From NCBI GenBank assembly GCA_000611775.1, contig KK106984.1, positions 774,364-838,363 of the forward strand: DNA of 64,000 nucleotides, written 5' to 3'. Below, piece after piece: positions 23,093-35,299 of the stretch; positions within the stretch are counted from its first letter, which is position 1, and every line of letters starts with the position of its first letter. Below the pieces are notes generated by a model that saw only the letters and a program-made list of their open reading frames with translations, made no database searches and was not told the DNA's origin. The stretch comes from Umbilicaria muhlenbergii. Lineage: Eukaryota; Ascomycota; Lecanoromycetes; Umbilicariales; Umbilicariaceae. The position numbers and the translations under genes are program-made.

Positions 23093-24045
23093 TACTGATC
23101 ATTCTGCACTCACCGGGTGAACAGCCACATCAGAGCAATATCATGATGACATTAACACTTCAATCTCATCAGGTCAGTAAAGCAGTTAATAATTAAGTCA
23201 CAGCAGGCCTGTCAATGAGCAGGTTTACACTGTCAGCAGTTAATACTTCCTCTGAGAACAACATTAATGATGATAACATCAATACAGACCGCTTTAATGA
23301 CAACATAAAAGATGTTGAAGTGATTACTGCTCATAATCAGTGAGCTCTTGAGCTTCAGAGAGCACAAATCTGACATGCTCAACAAGAGATTAAATATGAC
23401 AATAATCAAAAAAAGCTCAACAAACTTAACTTACATTTATGACAAGGGTCTCAGATTATGATGAATTCAGAAAATGCAAGCCTTAATCTTGAAGTATGAT
23501 GTTAAGTTATAACAAACATCACTTCACCTTCTTTTCATCATTTTATTAAGTCATGATCACCTCATCTGTATGCAGGTGACATTAAATGTGATAAACAGAA
23601 GCTGCAAGACTACTTAAATGAAATTAATTAAAATAAAAAGATAATGCTGAAGCAGTTCTTTACTGAGTTGAACTTTATCCTCTGATCAGTCACCTTTCTA
23701 GAGAAGATCACATTAAGTGATTGATACAAGAAAAAGAAATGACATGACTCTGCTTAAATAACTTATAAGAGTTACCTTAAAGTGCTTGAGAAGAACTTAT
23801 CATCAAGTGAGGACATTAATGAGTGAAACATCATTATCTTCAATGCAGCTGAATCATGCAGCAATGACATCATTACATCTTGACATGATAAGCTGTCAGA
23901 CTTATACTGCTTTCTATCAGATACACACAAAGAGATCAGTGAAATACTCATTTAAAATCATTAAAGATCAAGGCTTCCTCATCATGTCTTGACAGAATTA
24001 TGATGTTGAGATTAAAAGCAGATGATGACATAATCAGTGAGTGAA

Positions 24046-24173
24046 TATTACAGTACTATCACAGTCTTACCAGGCTATAGTTGTTCTGCATGACGCTAGT
24101 GAGCATATATGCCACGCCACCCTTCTAGATACTTAGACAAGACTTATTACAATATATATTTTTTATTCTAACA
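24046..24173 (+). repeat. Left 128-bp LTR of the BIR element
   Basis: Aligns over its full length, without gaps, to 25,541-25,668. The differences are transitions, most of them the left copy having lost C or G. Ends TTCTAACA. Confidence 0.93.
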
Positions 24174-24438
24174 AATAGTAGCAACATCAGTTTAGAGATC
24201 TATGTTCAGTCTTCATACTGAATAGGCATAATACGCCATCAGCAGCACTTCATTGTGTATGTCATCAGCAGCGCTTCATTGCGTATGATCAGTCCTCCGT
24301 GGTAGTACCAGTCAATAACACCTACTATGAAGACACCAGTCTCTAGATGTCAGTCTCTAGACATCAGCCTCTAGCAACACCTAGCCAGCCAGCTAGCAGC
24401 CCTGTGAGAACGCCACTGAAATATCAAGTCAAAATGGA

Positions 24439-25389
24439 ATGTTCTACGCCTCAAAACTGCCGCCTACGAAGCAGTCAACACACTCATTGAAAAAACAGCA
24501 TCAACATCTTCACTCCGTCATGACCTCCTACAGCAGTTGACTCAGAACCTTTCAGCTCACCTCTTGGCCTCATTCTTCACTCACTCCACAGCCAGAGGAT
24601 CTTGCTGCAGTTGGATTTTCCTACGCCGGTACTGAGAAATATCCTGATATGATACAATGTACTAGGTGTCAAATCAGGCTTGAAAAATGAGAGCCAGAAG
24701 ACAATGCATTTATGGAGCATATCAGACGCTCACTCAAGTGCACTCAACACCTTGTCTCTACATCAGCTGCCTTCTCCGCCTCAGCTGTGTCTGCATCAGC
24801 TGCCTTCACCCTAGCTGTCTCTACATCAGCTGCCTCCGCTCCAGCTGTCTCCGCACCTGCTGCCTCCGCCGCACCAGCTGTCTCCGCCCCAGCTGTCTCC
24901 GCACCAGCTGCCGCCTCCACCGCATCAGCTGTCTCCGCCCCAGCTGCCTCCTCCACATCAGCTGTCTCCGCACCTGCTGCCTCCGCCGCATCAGCTGCCT
25001 CCGCCCTGACTGCCTCTGCTCTGCCTGCATCACCCCTGGTTCTACCACTGTCAGCTGCCTCCACACCAGCTGCCTCCGACAAAGTTGCCTCTGCTTTGGA
25101 AAAAGCAGTCACAAAGACCGCCTCCGCTGCATCAGCTGCCTTCACTGCCTCAGCTGCCTTCACCTCAGCTGCCTACCTCCTGACCACCTCCGCCTCAGCT
25201 GCCTCCGCCGCACTGACTGCCTCCGCCTCAGCTGCCTCCGCCGCGCCAGCTGCTTATCCCCTGACCACCTTCACCTCCGCTGCCTCCGCCTCTGCTACAC
25301 CTACCACTAGCGCTGCGCTAGCGAACGCCACCATATTTCATGCGCTCAAAAGGCATGAATTCAGCCCCAAATTGAGCACATCTAGTTGA
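24439..25389 (+). pseudogene. BIR-domain protein with Ala/Ser/Pro-rich tail (two in-frame TGA)
   Basis: A frame from ATG 24,439 to TGA 25,387-25,389 (316 codons) is interrupted only by TGA at 24,538-24,540 and 24,688-24,690. Residues from 24,544 to about 24,750 form a BIR (baculovirus IAP repeat) zinc domain: RTFQLTSWPH, then PEDLAAVGFSYAG, CTRC (first two zinc ligands) and EH with C seven residues after the His (the other two). The second TGA replaces the conserved Trp after the CxxC, so TGG-to-TGA mutation explains it. The tail to 25,389 is about 200 residues of Ala/Ser/Pro/Thr repeats. BIR proteins act in apoptosis inhibition or, in fungi (Bir1), in chromosome passenger complexes; the function here is unknown. 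Confidence 0.82.
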
Positions 25390-25540
25390 AGCTTTCACTC
25401 AGTCAAATTTCAAGTGATTTTCAAGCAATTTTCAGCCACTTTTGATCCTCAACAAGGCATAGGTTAGAAGTGACCACAAAAAGGCTGTTATGTATGTATG
25501 TGTGTTGAGGGCGCCGCCTTTTCTGTCTTTTGTGGGCAAT

Positions 25541-25668
25541 TGTTATGGTACTACCACAGCCTTACCGGGCTATAGTTGTTCCGCATGGCGCTAGTGAGCA
25601 TATATGCCACGCCACCCTTCTAGATACTTAGACAAGACTTATTACAACATACATTTTTTATTCTAACA
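25541..25668 (+). repeat. Right 128-bp LTR of the BIR element
   Basis: Less mutated copy with canonical TG...CA ends. It retains CpG and CCA/TGG sites that the left copy has lost, so the two LTRs record which bases were mutated. Confidence 0.93.
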
Positions 25669-26739
25669 GTGAAATCTTCATGCAGCTTGATGCTATCATC
25701 AATAATGAATCATTTCAAAGCCGCACTGAAGGCAAAAAGGAGCATCAATACATAACAGATAACTCTGAAAAAACTATAATACATATGTTGTACTACAACA
25801 AGAGCTGAGATTATGATAAGACTGAAATTATCACTGAAGACCTCACACTTCATGATTAATCTTTCAGTCATGACAAGGGAGGATCTCACTGAGGAGGCAA
25901 GCATGATCAATTGAAGAATATTAACTCAAATCATCTTTCAGTTGCTGAGAAAACCATGATGACAATCACTCATAAAGTCATAAAGTCATGTAAGAAAGGG
26001 GATCATGTACTGATGAATGAGATAACTGCATGAAAAGCTGCAAACCTCTGCATCAAGTGTGAAGTCACGGGTCACTGAATCAATGAGTGTTAAACAGGAT
26101 GATCAACAGCAGTCATCACTGCAATTAATGCTGATTAATGACTTATGATTAACCTTCAGCTTGCCTCATTACCTATCACTGATGAGATGTCATCACTAAT
26201 AACAGAGCAGCTAGAGGTGAACTTTTTAATTATAATAAAAGATGAGCTGACTCATAGATCAACTTATTAATATATCATTAATAATGACAGTTAAGGCAAT
26301 ACAATCACATGAAACATTGTTGATGAGCTGTCTCTACATATGAAGTGATATGAAGCTCAAGGTAACACATGAGGTAATATAATGAACTTATCAGAGTTTA
26401 TCATACTGTTGATTATCACATATGACAGTGATGATCAGTCTTATTATTATAATCACTGCTTTTACATCAGTTTAAATGACACATCAGTACTCTTTATCCT
26501 TAGATTATCATTTTTAGTCAACACAAACCTCAATCATGATTACAAAATTAGAAGATTCTTATAAAGAAAAAAAACATATTAAAGCACAACAGATATTCAC
26601 AGTTAATGAAAGAAAAGTATTAAAAGATGTTCTACACTTGAGTAATCTCTTCATTACAGAACACTTCATAAGCTTGACAGATTTAATAATTGATATAAAA
26701 GCTCTGCAAATGAATTTCATACATTATGACAAAAAGTAT

Positions 26740-28700
26740 GATAATGTTTATGACATCTTATCATCTGAGTATCATGACTTCATGAATATTTTTCAAGTGA
26801 TGAAGACATAATCTCTGTTAAAGAGAGATTCTCATGATTATGTCATTGACTTAAAATCAAGGCAGTAATCCTCATTTGAGAAGTTATACTCAATGTTTTC
26901 AGTTGAGCTCAACACATTAAAAGTGTACCTCAATAATGCTGTTAAAGCAAGTATCATTCATAAGTTGATATCATCTGCAGCATCACCTGTTATGTTTATA
27001 CTTAAATCAGACAGAAGCTTATGATTAATCATTAATTATAAACACCTTAATGATATCATCATCAAAAACTGTTATTCACTGTCATTGATATCAGACATGC
27101 TTGATCATCTTCAGAGAACAAGAAGATTTATGAAGCTGAACTGCAAAAATGCATATAACTGAATACACATTAAAAGTGATGATGAATGAAAGACTGCATT
27201 CTGAACACAGTTCAGATTGTTTAAATATCTCATTATGTTTTTCAATCTTATCAATACTCCTGTTATGTTTTAAGCCTTCATGAACAAGGTGTTTAATGAG
27301 TTTCTTAATGTCATCTGCATGATTTATCTAGATGACATCTTGATCTTCAGCAAAGATGAGTTTAAGCATGAAGAGCATGTATAACAAGTTTTTACTGCAC
27401 TCTGAGATCATGATCTTTACCTTAAGATTAATAAGTACTCATTCAACACCTCAGAGGTTAACTTCCTTGACTTTAAAATCAACACTGAAGGCATATTCAT
27501 GAACTCTGAGAGGATATGTGCTGTCAAGGAATAATTATCTTCAGAGAATGTTCATTAATTACAGGTTTTTTTAAACTTTGTCAACTTCTTTTAAAGGTTT
27601 ATTAAGAATTATTCATGAATCATAGCACTTCTTATGAAACTTCTGAAAATGAGAAAAAATAAAAAGAAGACTGAGATATCACTAAAATTATAATAATTAT
27701 GATAAATGAATGTTGTAGATGTCATATCTCCTTCATATTCACTTTCAAAAGCTACAATGAAAGTGTTTAAGGCCTTAAAAGAAGCCTTCATGAGCACTTC
27801 TTTATTATGATATTTTGATGAGAACAAGTTTATGCAAGTTGAAATGAACACTTCTGCATTCATCATTAATGAAATATTAACTCAGCGCTTTAAGATCAAT
27901 GAGCAATTTCATTGATTATTAATTGCATACTACAGTAGAAAGCTACTAAATGCAGAGACATGATATAATACAAGTGAACAAGAACTTCTTATTATCATGA
28001 AGATAATGCATCATTAACATCATTACTGCTGAGGCGTCAGACACTCAATTGTCATATTAACTGATCATGCAAACCTGATCTGATTTATGATCATCTTAAA
28101 TCTCATGAGAAGGCAGCTCAAATGAGTTGAAAAGCTCACTGAGTATGACTTCAATATCATGTACTGAGAAGGCAAAAAGAACTCTGCTGACAGTTTATCA
28201 AGAAGACTTGATTATGAACTGCTGAAGACTGCAACAACCTCAACTGCTGCTGAAATAATGTGACAGTCCTTTCACTTAAGAAGTGAGGATTATAAATCAG
28301 TGCAGAAGTGATTATACACACTTGATGTGATGACACTGCAGTCAAGACAATCAGTATGACAGAAGTTACAACAAAAGAATATCATATCTACTGTAATAAA
28401 TATTATCAATACAATGAATACCAAAGATGATGATCTCATCAGAACATCAGTAATGTGAAATTTATTAATTCAAGAAGAAGCAAGCTGTAATGAACTGCAA
28501 TCACAGCATCAAGTACAACTGCTATAATAAACAAGCATCATACATATGAAAGGCATAACTACAGATGTCAGTATGAAAGGCATAACTACAGATATCAGTA
28601 CAGAAAATAACATAATTATGAATATTAATATGAAACATGTCATTGACAGTGTCACTCAAGCATGTTTAAAGCAGTAACAGTGACACTTATCTGTTCAAGA
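26740..28700 (+). pseudogene. RT and RNase H remnant of outer gypsy element
   Basis: From 26,740 the frame reads EYHDFMNIF and then YVIDLK (pol entry), palm motif INYKHLNDI near 27,035 and the intact catalytic box YLDD at 27,325-27,336 followed by ILIFS. RNase H text follows from about 27,770 (KEAFMSTSLL, YSRKLLNAE, VILTDHANL, NSADSLSRR near 28,190). The remnant stops at 28,713, where the inner element inserted, and the integrase half resumes beyond 34,936. Numerous TGA and TAA stops. Confidence 0.82.
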
Positions 28701-28713
28701 AGCAAGTCATGAC

Positions 28714-28920
28714 TGTTATGACATGATCAACTGACACTGACAGATATTGAACTACCTGATGTTAAATTAAATTGAGACTAGTGTGTCTTGACACTCTGAC
28801 ATTTATGTCATGACTGCACTCACAAGACTGCTTCCTTCTTTGTACTTTTTTAAGTTCAAATAACTCACCTCTTGCAATAGTTCTAGGCCTGCTTATGAAG
28901 TGAAATAATTAACTGTAACA
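28714..28920 (+). repeat. Left 207-bp LTR of inner gypsy element
   Basis: Same length as the right LTR. The distal 110 bp are nearly identical between copies and the proximal 95 bp differ by transitions. TG...CA ends intact. Confidence 0.93.
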
Positions 28921-29759
28921 TTAGAAAAGTACCTACACTCTTTTCAACCTCTGAAGGTGACAGAATATCAGCTGAGACAAACATGTATATTAATGAGAAA
29001 ATTCTTCCTCAACATCATCAAATGTCTCAACTTATAATTTACTGAGTGATCAGGAGGTTTCTAGAACATCTTAAATTCATTAATTAATTATCAACAATCA
29101 ATTCTCAAGTCCTGTAAGAAGTAAGCAATGAATGATTAAGAAATACTCTGTCACAGTGACAGGTAACTGTGAGAAGCAGTTACAATAAATAAAAAGTTCT
29201 GCAACATGTAAACACTCTTGAAGATCTATTTGTAGGTACAGACAACTACAGTAAAAGCAGTTGAAAGAGCAAGGTTCTGAACTAAATAATCTCAACATTA
29301 AGAGTAGGTGTCTGAAGCACTGAAGAAATCATGATTAAATCACATTAAAAGAGAGAGATCTCTCCTTAATCTGAAAGATTATTCTTGACTGAAGGACAGC
29401 CAGATGATCATGAGAGATTAAAAATAATAAACATCATGAAGATGAACTCTTGAGGTGAGGTAATCTCTGAAAATTTACAGTGATAAGCAGCACATGATTC
29501 AGAGAACATCTGTCATTTAATATTGAAGGCGCTAAATCAGAGAGATTCATACAAGGCACAAATACAGGATTTAAAAGAACAGAATAATTAAAAAGACTCT
29601 TAAATAAAAAAGTTAACAACTGAGAAACAAGAATTGAAACAGAATGTGTTGAAGTTAACCTGACAACTTAATAATCCTGAAGCAGAGCAGTCAAGAGAAG
29701 GCACATTTAAATTAAACATGAGTGACACAATGAAGAAGTGTTCAGTGAAGTTTTCAGAT

Positions 29760-30535
29760 TCATTAATTTTGAATGATGATCTTAAGCTCATGTTTCAGGT
29801 ATGAGATGATCAGATGAAGAGCAAGTTATTAATCAATGATGATTAATTCAATCAGTCAGATCAAGATGAAGCTGAACATGTCAGAGTGATTTACATCAAG
29901 ATGTGAATTAACAGCAAGGTCACTGAACACCTTTATTCATGATTAAAGACTCAGTCAGGAAGAGAGATTTATGTTGAGAAGATTATTTAATATTTGAAGA
30001 ACATCTTTAAGGATTCAGATCATCACTTGAAGACATGAAAGCAACTGAAGAAGTTCAAGATGTCTTATCTTGAGAACTTTAACATGTTTCAGTCAGAGTT
30101 TTTATGACTGATGAACTCAGTGAAGATGTCAACAGATCAGTGAAAAGAGAAAATTCATGACAAGTTATATGACTCACTTTGAGTTCAAATGAAAATTTAT
30201 GTCATTGATGAGGACATGTTATTTGACACTTACTGTAAAAAGGCTCAACAGTTCATGAGAGATCTTGTCAAAGCAGATGAAAAAATCAAGAAATGAAAAA
30301 ATTAATGAAAGTTGCAGAGGAAGCAGTCAACTTTTAAATTTAAAAAGAAGACAATCATCACAATCACTGCTGTTGTATGAGAAATAATTAAGTTAATATT
30401 AACTGATGTAACTTATTACATCTGCAATAAGAAAGAACACCTGGTGAGGAATTATTCTGATAAGTTAAAGAAAGCTGAGGCAAAGGCTGTAAACTCTGAT
30501 CATTCAGATTCAGAAAATAAGCTACTTTAAATGAA
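29760..30535 (+). pseudogene. Gag remnant of inner gypsy element
   Basis: The frame reads a helical capsid-like region (HLKT..KQLKKFKMSYLENF) and a Lys-rich stretch. A degenerate CCHC knuckle follows at about 30,420-30,455 (C-NKKE-H-LVRN-Y; the last Cys has become Tyr by G-to-A). Stops are mainly TGA and TAA. Confidence 0.7.
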
Positions 30536-30599
30536 GTTTTCACCTTAAAGTCAACAGAAGGAGCAAAGATAAACAAGATGAAAATATTAAACATTTTAA

Positions 30600-30960
30600 A
30601 GAAGTCATCATTGATCTGAGATTATTAACTTGCAGTCAACAGCTTAATCATAAGAGTAGCAGCTCTGCTAAACACTGATGCTGCTGAAGAGGCTTTCATT
30701 CATAAGAAGCACTTTAAATTTGTGAAAAAACATCTGCAGCTATACATCAGGACAGCACAAAGATTAATTCTTTTAACAAAATATAATAATCAAAATGCTG
30801 AAGTGATCTTCAGAGCATTTACAGCAAATTTAATGATTAACAGAAGATGAATCTCTACTCATTTCTTATTTTGTGACATCAGCAGGCATGATGTTCTGAT
30901 TGAGAGAAAATGATTTGAGAAGATTAAGGTATTAATTGATTACTTTAATTAAAAGCTGAT
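30600..30960 (+). pseudogene. Aspartic protease remnant of inner gypsy element
   Basis: Reads AALLNTDAAEEAFI around 30,662-30,700. The family active site is D-T/S-G followed by A; here it is N-T-D (30,671-30,679), both changes being G-to-A. The enzyme would be dead even without the stops. Confidence 0.7.
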
Positions 30961-31599
30961 TTGGCCTGAGGAGGCTCAATATCAGGCAAGCAAGAACTTA
31001 ATAATATTAAAATAAGAATTACAGTTATCAGAAGTCAAATTAGAACATTAAGTAAATACTGAATGACATGATAATCTGCATGAGGCAGCAACACTGACTC
31101 AGATCTTAAGAAGAGCAGAAAGAAATGAAATCATAATGACATTTAACAAAGCTGACCCTGAGGATACTGAACATTCAACAAGGTTAAATGAGTGAAAGAA
31201 AAGATTTATTAAATCACTTAAAAAGTCAGTCCTGCAGCTATGAGCATAATCAAAGACATGAAGAGCTCAGCAGCAGATCAACATCAATGAGATGAAAAAA
31301 CAACTGAATGAAAAGAAAGATTCAATGAATCACATGAATAATTCAATGAATAAAAGTCAAAGTTCATTGAACATAAAGAAATCAAAGGATCATAAACTTT
31401 CTTTTTATCAAGAAGTGAATATTATACTTCTGAAAGCAAAAAACTTTCTATACAATGTTAGAAGGAAAGAGGTGATTATTAATGTCATTAACATTCATGA
31501 GGTTGATTACTTGATAAAGAACTGAAGAAACCCCTGTCTGCTGTTGCAGAATGAAACAGAGTTGAATTAAAGAATAAAGAAAAAATTACCTCATCAGTA

Positions 31600-33000
31600 T
31601 TAAAAGTTTGTGAAGGTTTTCAGCAAGACAGCATCAGATCAGCTGTCTTTACACAAGGAAAAAGTGAATCATGATATCATCTTGAAAGATGAAAACAACC
31701 TGACCTCAAGCTTTTTGTACAGCATGTCACTGAAGCAGTTAAAGTTAATCAAGGCTTACCTTGAAGATCATCTGAAAAAGAATTTCATAATCCTTAATGA
31801 TGCTTCTTACATATCATCAGTTCTCTTTGCAAAGAAACCTGAAGAGGGGTGAGGTTTTTGTGTTGATTACTGAAAGCTCAATGCAATCATTAAGAAGGAT
31901 AAGTACCCCTTGCCTTTAATTGAAGAGACTTTAACATGACTGATTAAAGTAAAGGTTTTTATCAAGCTGAATGTTAAACAGATGTTCTACTGAATACAAA
32001 TGAAGAAGTCTGTCAAAGATTTAATCATCTTTCAGATGAGATATAAATTCTACAAATACAAGATTTTATCTTTCAGCCTTTGCAACAAACCTGCCTTCTT
32101 TCAGAGGTATATCAACAACATCTTATTCAATCATCTGAATGATTTCTGCATGACTTATATGAATGATATTTTGATCTACTCAGAGGATTCATTGAAACAT
32201 GACACTCAAGTTAAAAAGGTGCTTCAACACCTTAAGAAAGCAAGCCTACAAGTGAACATAAAAAAGAGTGAGTTTAATGTTCAATTTATCAAGTTTCTGA
32301 GCTTCATCATCAGCACTGAAGATATTATAATGAACTCAGACAAAGTTTCTGTCATCAAGGATTGATTGTTATTAAAATTAATTAAGAAAATTCAGTTCTT
32401 CCTGAGATTCTGCAACTTCTATCATTACTCATTGAAAAAATGAGGTTGAGTTGTACACTTGTTGACAAAGCTGACTGCAAAAAGGGCCTGACACCTCTTA
32501 AAAGAGCTGAAAATTCAAGCTTTTGAGAAGGCAAAAGAGCTGATGTTATCAGATGCTGTCTGAGCTCACTACTCACCTTATTTGAAAACTTGAATGAAGA
32601 CAGACGTCAGCAGTGAAGTTGTTACAGAAGTACTCACTCAGCAACAGAAAGATGACAAGTGAAAACTTGTAATTTACTTCTCAAAGACAATGTCACCTGA
32701 GGAAATGTGATATGAGATTCATGACAGAGAGATGTTAACAGTTGTTAAAGCTCTTCAAGAATGATGTAACATGCTATTAAGCTTACAAGCAGCCTCTTTT
32801 GTCACAATTACAGATCATCATGCTTTAGAGTATTTTATCATCAAGTGATTATTTAATTCATGACAAGCTAAATGAGCTGATATTGTGACAGACTACAACT
32901 TTAAGATTATTTATCACTCAAGAACAATCAATGTTGTTGCTGATGCCTTGACAAGAAAACATGATGAGTTGATCACTCAGAAAGAAAAGAACATCACTGC
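31600..33000 (+). pseudogene. RT and RNase H remnant of inner gypsy element
   Basis: Open stretches at 31,610-31,852 (SLKQLKLIKAYLEDHLKKNFI, SSVLFAKKPEEG) and 32,000-32,365 carry RT palm and thumb sequence. The catalytic box at 32,156-32,167 reads YMND, with the first Asp changed to Asn. RNase H text follows (VIYFSKTMSPEE near 32,670; TITDHHALEYFI near 32,810; ADALTRKHDEL near 32,940). In-frame TGA breaks occur at expected Trp or Arg positions. Confidence 0.82.
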
Positions 33001-33049
33001 ATGAACACAGTTATTTCTGAATTTTAATTGCATAATAATCACAATAGGT

Positions 33050-34330
33050 GAGGGTTCAATGAATATTGAAAGTGATTCACTGAATAAGATTGAACAGATG
33101 AAAATTTTTTATCAGCTGATGAATCAGATTCTGCAAGTCAATCACTCTCATGAATCACTGAATCAGTATCATCAGATGACAAGAAAGAAGAAATGAGGTT
33201 AAAAGCTTTAAGATAATCTTCTTACATGATTTGAGAAGCTCATGATGCTGAATGTTGACACTTTGCAGACTCATTTGATTAATGAAGCTCATTCAACGCC
33301 AGTGATAATGCATTCAAGCAAGATTAAGATGACAAAGCTGTTGTCAGTTCAGTATTACTGATCAGGTCTGTCAAATGACTGTTCAGTTTTTGTTTCAAAC
33401 TGCTGAACATGTCATTGAATGCATGTACTCTGAGACAAGACCTCAGGCCTACTTCACTTTTTATCAATTAAAGATAAGTGCTGACAGCATGTCTCATTCA
33501 ACTTTAAATTCTTCTCATAAGACAAGAAAGGCTTTGACAACATATTTGTCATTATTAATTATGTTAAAAAAAGGGCCTTCTCACTGTCATGTCAGAAGAC
33601 AGTTATGACAGCTCAAGTTGTGCAATTATATTATGAGTACATCTGAAGAATCTATGAAACACCTGAGACAGCAATGTCAGACTGAGGGCCTCAGTTCATC
33701 TCAGCATTCACAGATGAACTCTGCAAGCTTATAAAGATAAAGCAAAAGCTTTCAACAGCATATCACTCACAGACAGATGAAAGCACTGAGGTATTAAATT
33801 AATACATCAATCAACAGCTTCACCTCTTCATGAATCACTTTCAAGACAACTGATCAGACCTTTTATCAGTAATGAATTTCACTCAAGCAGTTCTCATTCA
33901 TGAGTTCACAGGCATGTTATCTTATGAGTTAAAGCTGAGACAGACCCCTCATCTACATTTTTATTAAAAAGAGTGAATGCAATCCTTGAACACTGTAAGG
34001 GAGCAACTGACAAGAGAAGAAGCTCAGACCTTCATTATCAAAGCTCATGACATGATTAAATGAGCAAAGGAAAACCTGAAACAGGCTTAAAATAAAATGA
34101 CAGATCAAGCAAATAAGCACTGAAGGAAACTGAACTTCTTCATTAAAGACTGAGTCTATGTTACTCAAAAGGGTTGAACCACTGAAAGACTTAACTTAAA
34201 GTTGAATCATCAAGTGACAGGCCTTTATCAGATCCTCAGCATGAAAAGTCACTTTTATGTTCTGAAGTTATTTGAACACATGAAGATGAACAACATCTTT
34301 CATGCTGATCATTTAAGGAAAGTGATGAAT
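33050..34330 (+). pseudogene. Integrase remnant of inner gypsy element
   Basis: The core is recognised from GPQFISAF, KLSTAYHSQTDESTE and AVLIHEFTGMLSYEL around 33,680-33,930, the usual DDE-integrase landmarks (catalytic Asp before GPQF and Glu after QTD). The C-terminal part reads VTGLYQILSMKSHFYVLKL near 34,215-34,270. Interrupted by stops. Confidence 0.78.
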
Positions 34331-34724
34331 GATTTAATGCTGAATTAAATTCAGGACCTGAAGCTGCTGACTGAAGTTAATGATCAGTCTGAGTACACAG
34401 TGAAAAAATTTTAACAAGTCAGATTCACAACAACATCCTGTAATATCAAGTGACTTGAGAGGGATATGATTCAGACTCAGAATGATACAACACTGTTGAC
34501 TTTATAAGATCACCTCAAAAGGTAAAAGATTATCATAATGCTTATCTGAACAGAGCGGGGTCATCAAGGAGGCTACAAGTTTAATTAAATGCTTACAAGT
34601 CAGGCAAAGAGCTGAACTTGATGAATGAAGACAACATGACAGTCAATAGAAGATTCAAGAGGCAGTTAAGATGAAAGATTTAAAATGAAAATTGAGGACA
34701 GTCCTTCTGTCTGAAGAGGAGTGA

Positions 34725-34931
34725 TGTTATGACATGATCAATTAACACTGATGAATATTGAATTACCTGATGTTAAATTGAATTAAAATTAGTGTGTCTT
34801 GACACCTTGACATTTATGTCATGACTGCACTCACAAGACTGCTTCCTTCTTTGTACTTTTTTAAGTTCAAATAACTCACCTCTTGCAACAGTTTTAAGCC
34901 TGCTTATAAAGTGAAATAGTTAGCTGTAACA
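34725..34931 (+). repeat. Right 207-bp LTR of inner gypsy element
   Basis: Begins TGTTATGACATGATC and ends AGCTGTAACA, followed by the ATGAC duplication at 34,932-34,936. Confidence 0.93.
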
Positions 34932-35299
34932 ATGACAATATGAATTAATTAATTACAGATGAGGTTAGATATGCAGAGCCTCAACATCATTCAACTGAGA
35001 ATAATTCAGCAAGCTCTGCAGTTATAAATATTAAAGATACAGTCAACAATGATTTTATTAACCTCTGATTCAATGAAGGTGCTTCTGTTGACACTGTTAA
35101 AGCACTTCAACTCATGTCTACTCACACATCAATTAATGATGAGATAACAGCTTATACAAGGATGTCTATTAAACAACTTAAACATATTATTCATATTAAA
35201 CAGTTTAATGATGGTTCAGTATGATGAGTATGACAGGAATTAACTACCCTTATTGAGGATAAAAACAACTTGATTGAGCTTAATACAGAGGCAACACCT

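Larger units (their letters stand above)
24046..25668 (+). mobile_element. LTR-bounded non-autonomous element carrying a BIR-domain gene
   Basis: Two direct 128-bp terminal repeats (24,046-24,173 and 25,541-25,668) enclose 1,367 bp with no gag, RT or integrase. Target duplication GTGAA lies at 24,041-24,045 and 25,669-25,673. The right repeat has canonical ends TGTTATGG...CTAACA; in the left repeat TG has become TA. Just inside the left repeat, TAGTAGCAACATCAG could be a mutated tRNA primer-binding site (inference). The only ORF is a BIR-domain protein with a low-complexity tail. The size and structure resemble TRIM-type elements with a captured gene. It sits inside the gag region of the outer gypsy element and so is younger. 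Confidence 0.88.
23093..26150 (+). pseudogene. Gag remnant of outer gypsy element (split by BIR element)
   Basis: The coding remnant runs from about 23,180 and resumes after the BIR element at 25,674. A CCHC zinc knuckle is readable at 26,049-26,090: C-IK-C-EVTG-H-stop-INE-C, where the stop (TGA) stands at the usual aromatic position. Gag would form the particle and bind element RNA. It is broken by many stops and not functional. Confidence 0.7.
28714..34931 (+). mobile_element. Inner full-length Ty3/gypsy retrotransposon (6,218 bp)
   Basis: Bounded by 207-bp LTRs (28,714-28,920 and 34,725-34,931), each beginning TGTTATGACATG and ending TGTAACA, with target duplication ATGAC at 28,709-28,713 and 34,932-34,936. 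A purine-rich GAAGAGGAG just before the right LTR is a plausible polypurine tract. Internal order on the plus strand: gag (29,760-30,535), protease (30,600-30,960), RT (31,600-32,360), RNase H (to about 33,000), integrase (33,050-34,330). It is all mutated. It lies between the RT/RNase H and integrase of the outer element and is therefore younger than it. Between the left LTR and gag about 800 bp hold no readable motif. Confidence 0.93.

Noticed and set aside
24744-25163. Long minus-strand Ala/Glu-rich ORF opposite the BIR gene tail
   Set aside because: It is the mirror of the GC-rich repetitive tail; the BIR domain fixes the plus frame as the real one.
24046-25668. Helitron or TIR transposon as the carrier of the BIR gene
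   Set aside because: Ends are direct 128-bp repeats with TG...CA termini and a 5-bp target duplication, the LTR-retrotransposon pattern.
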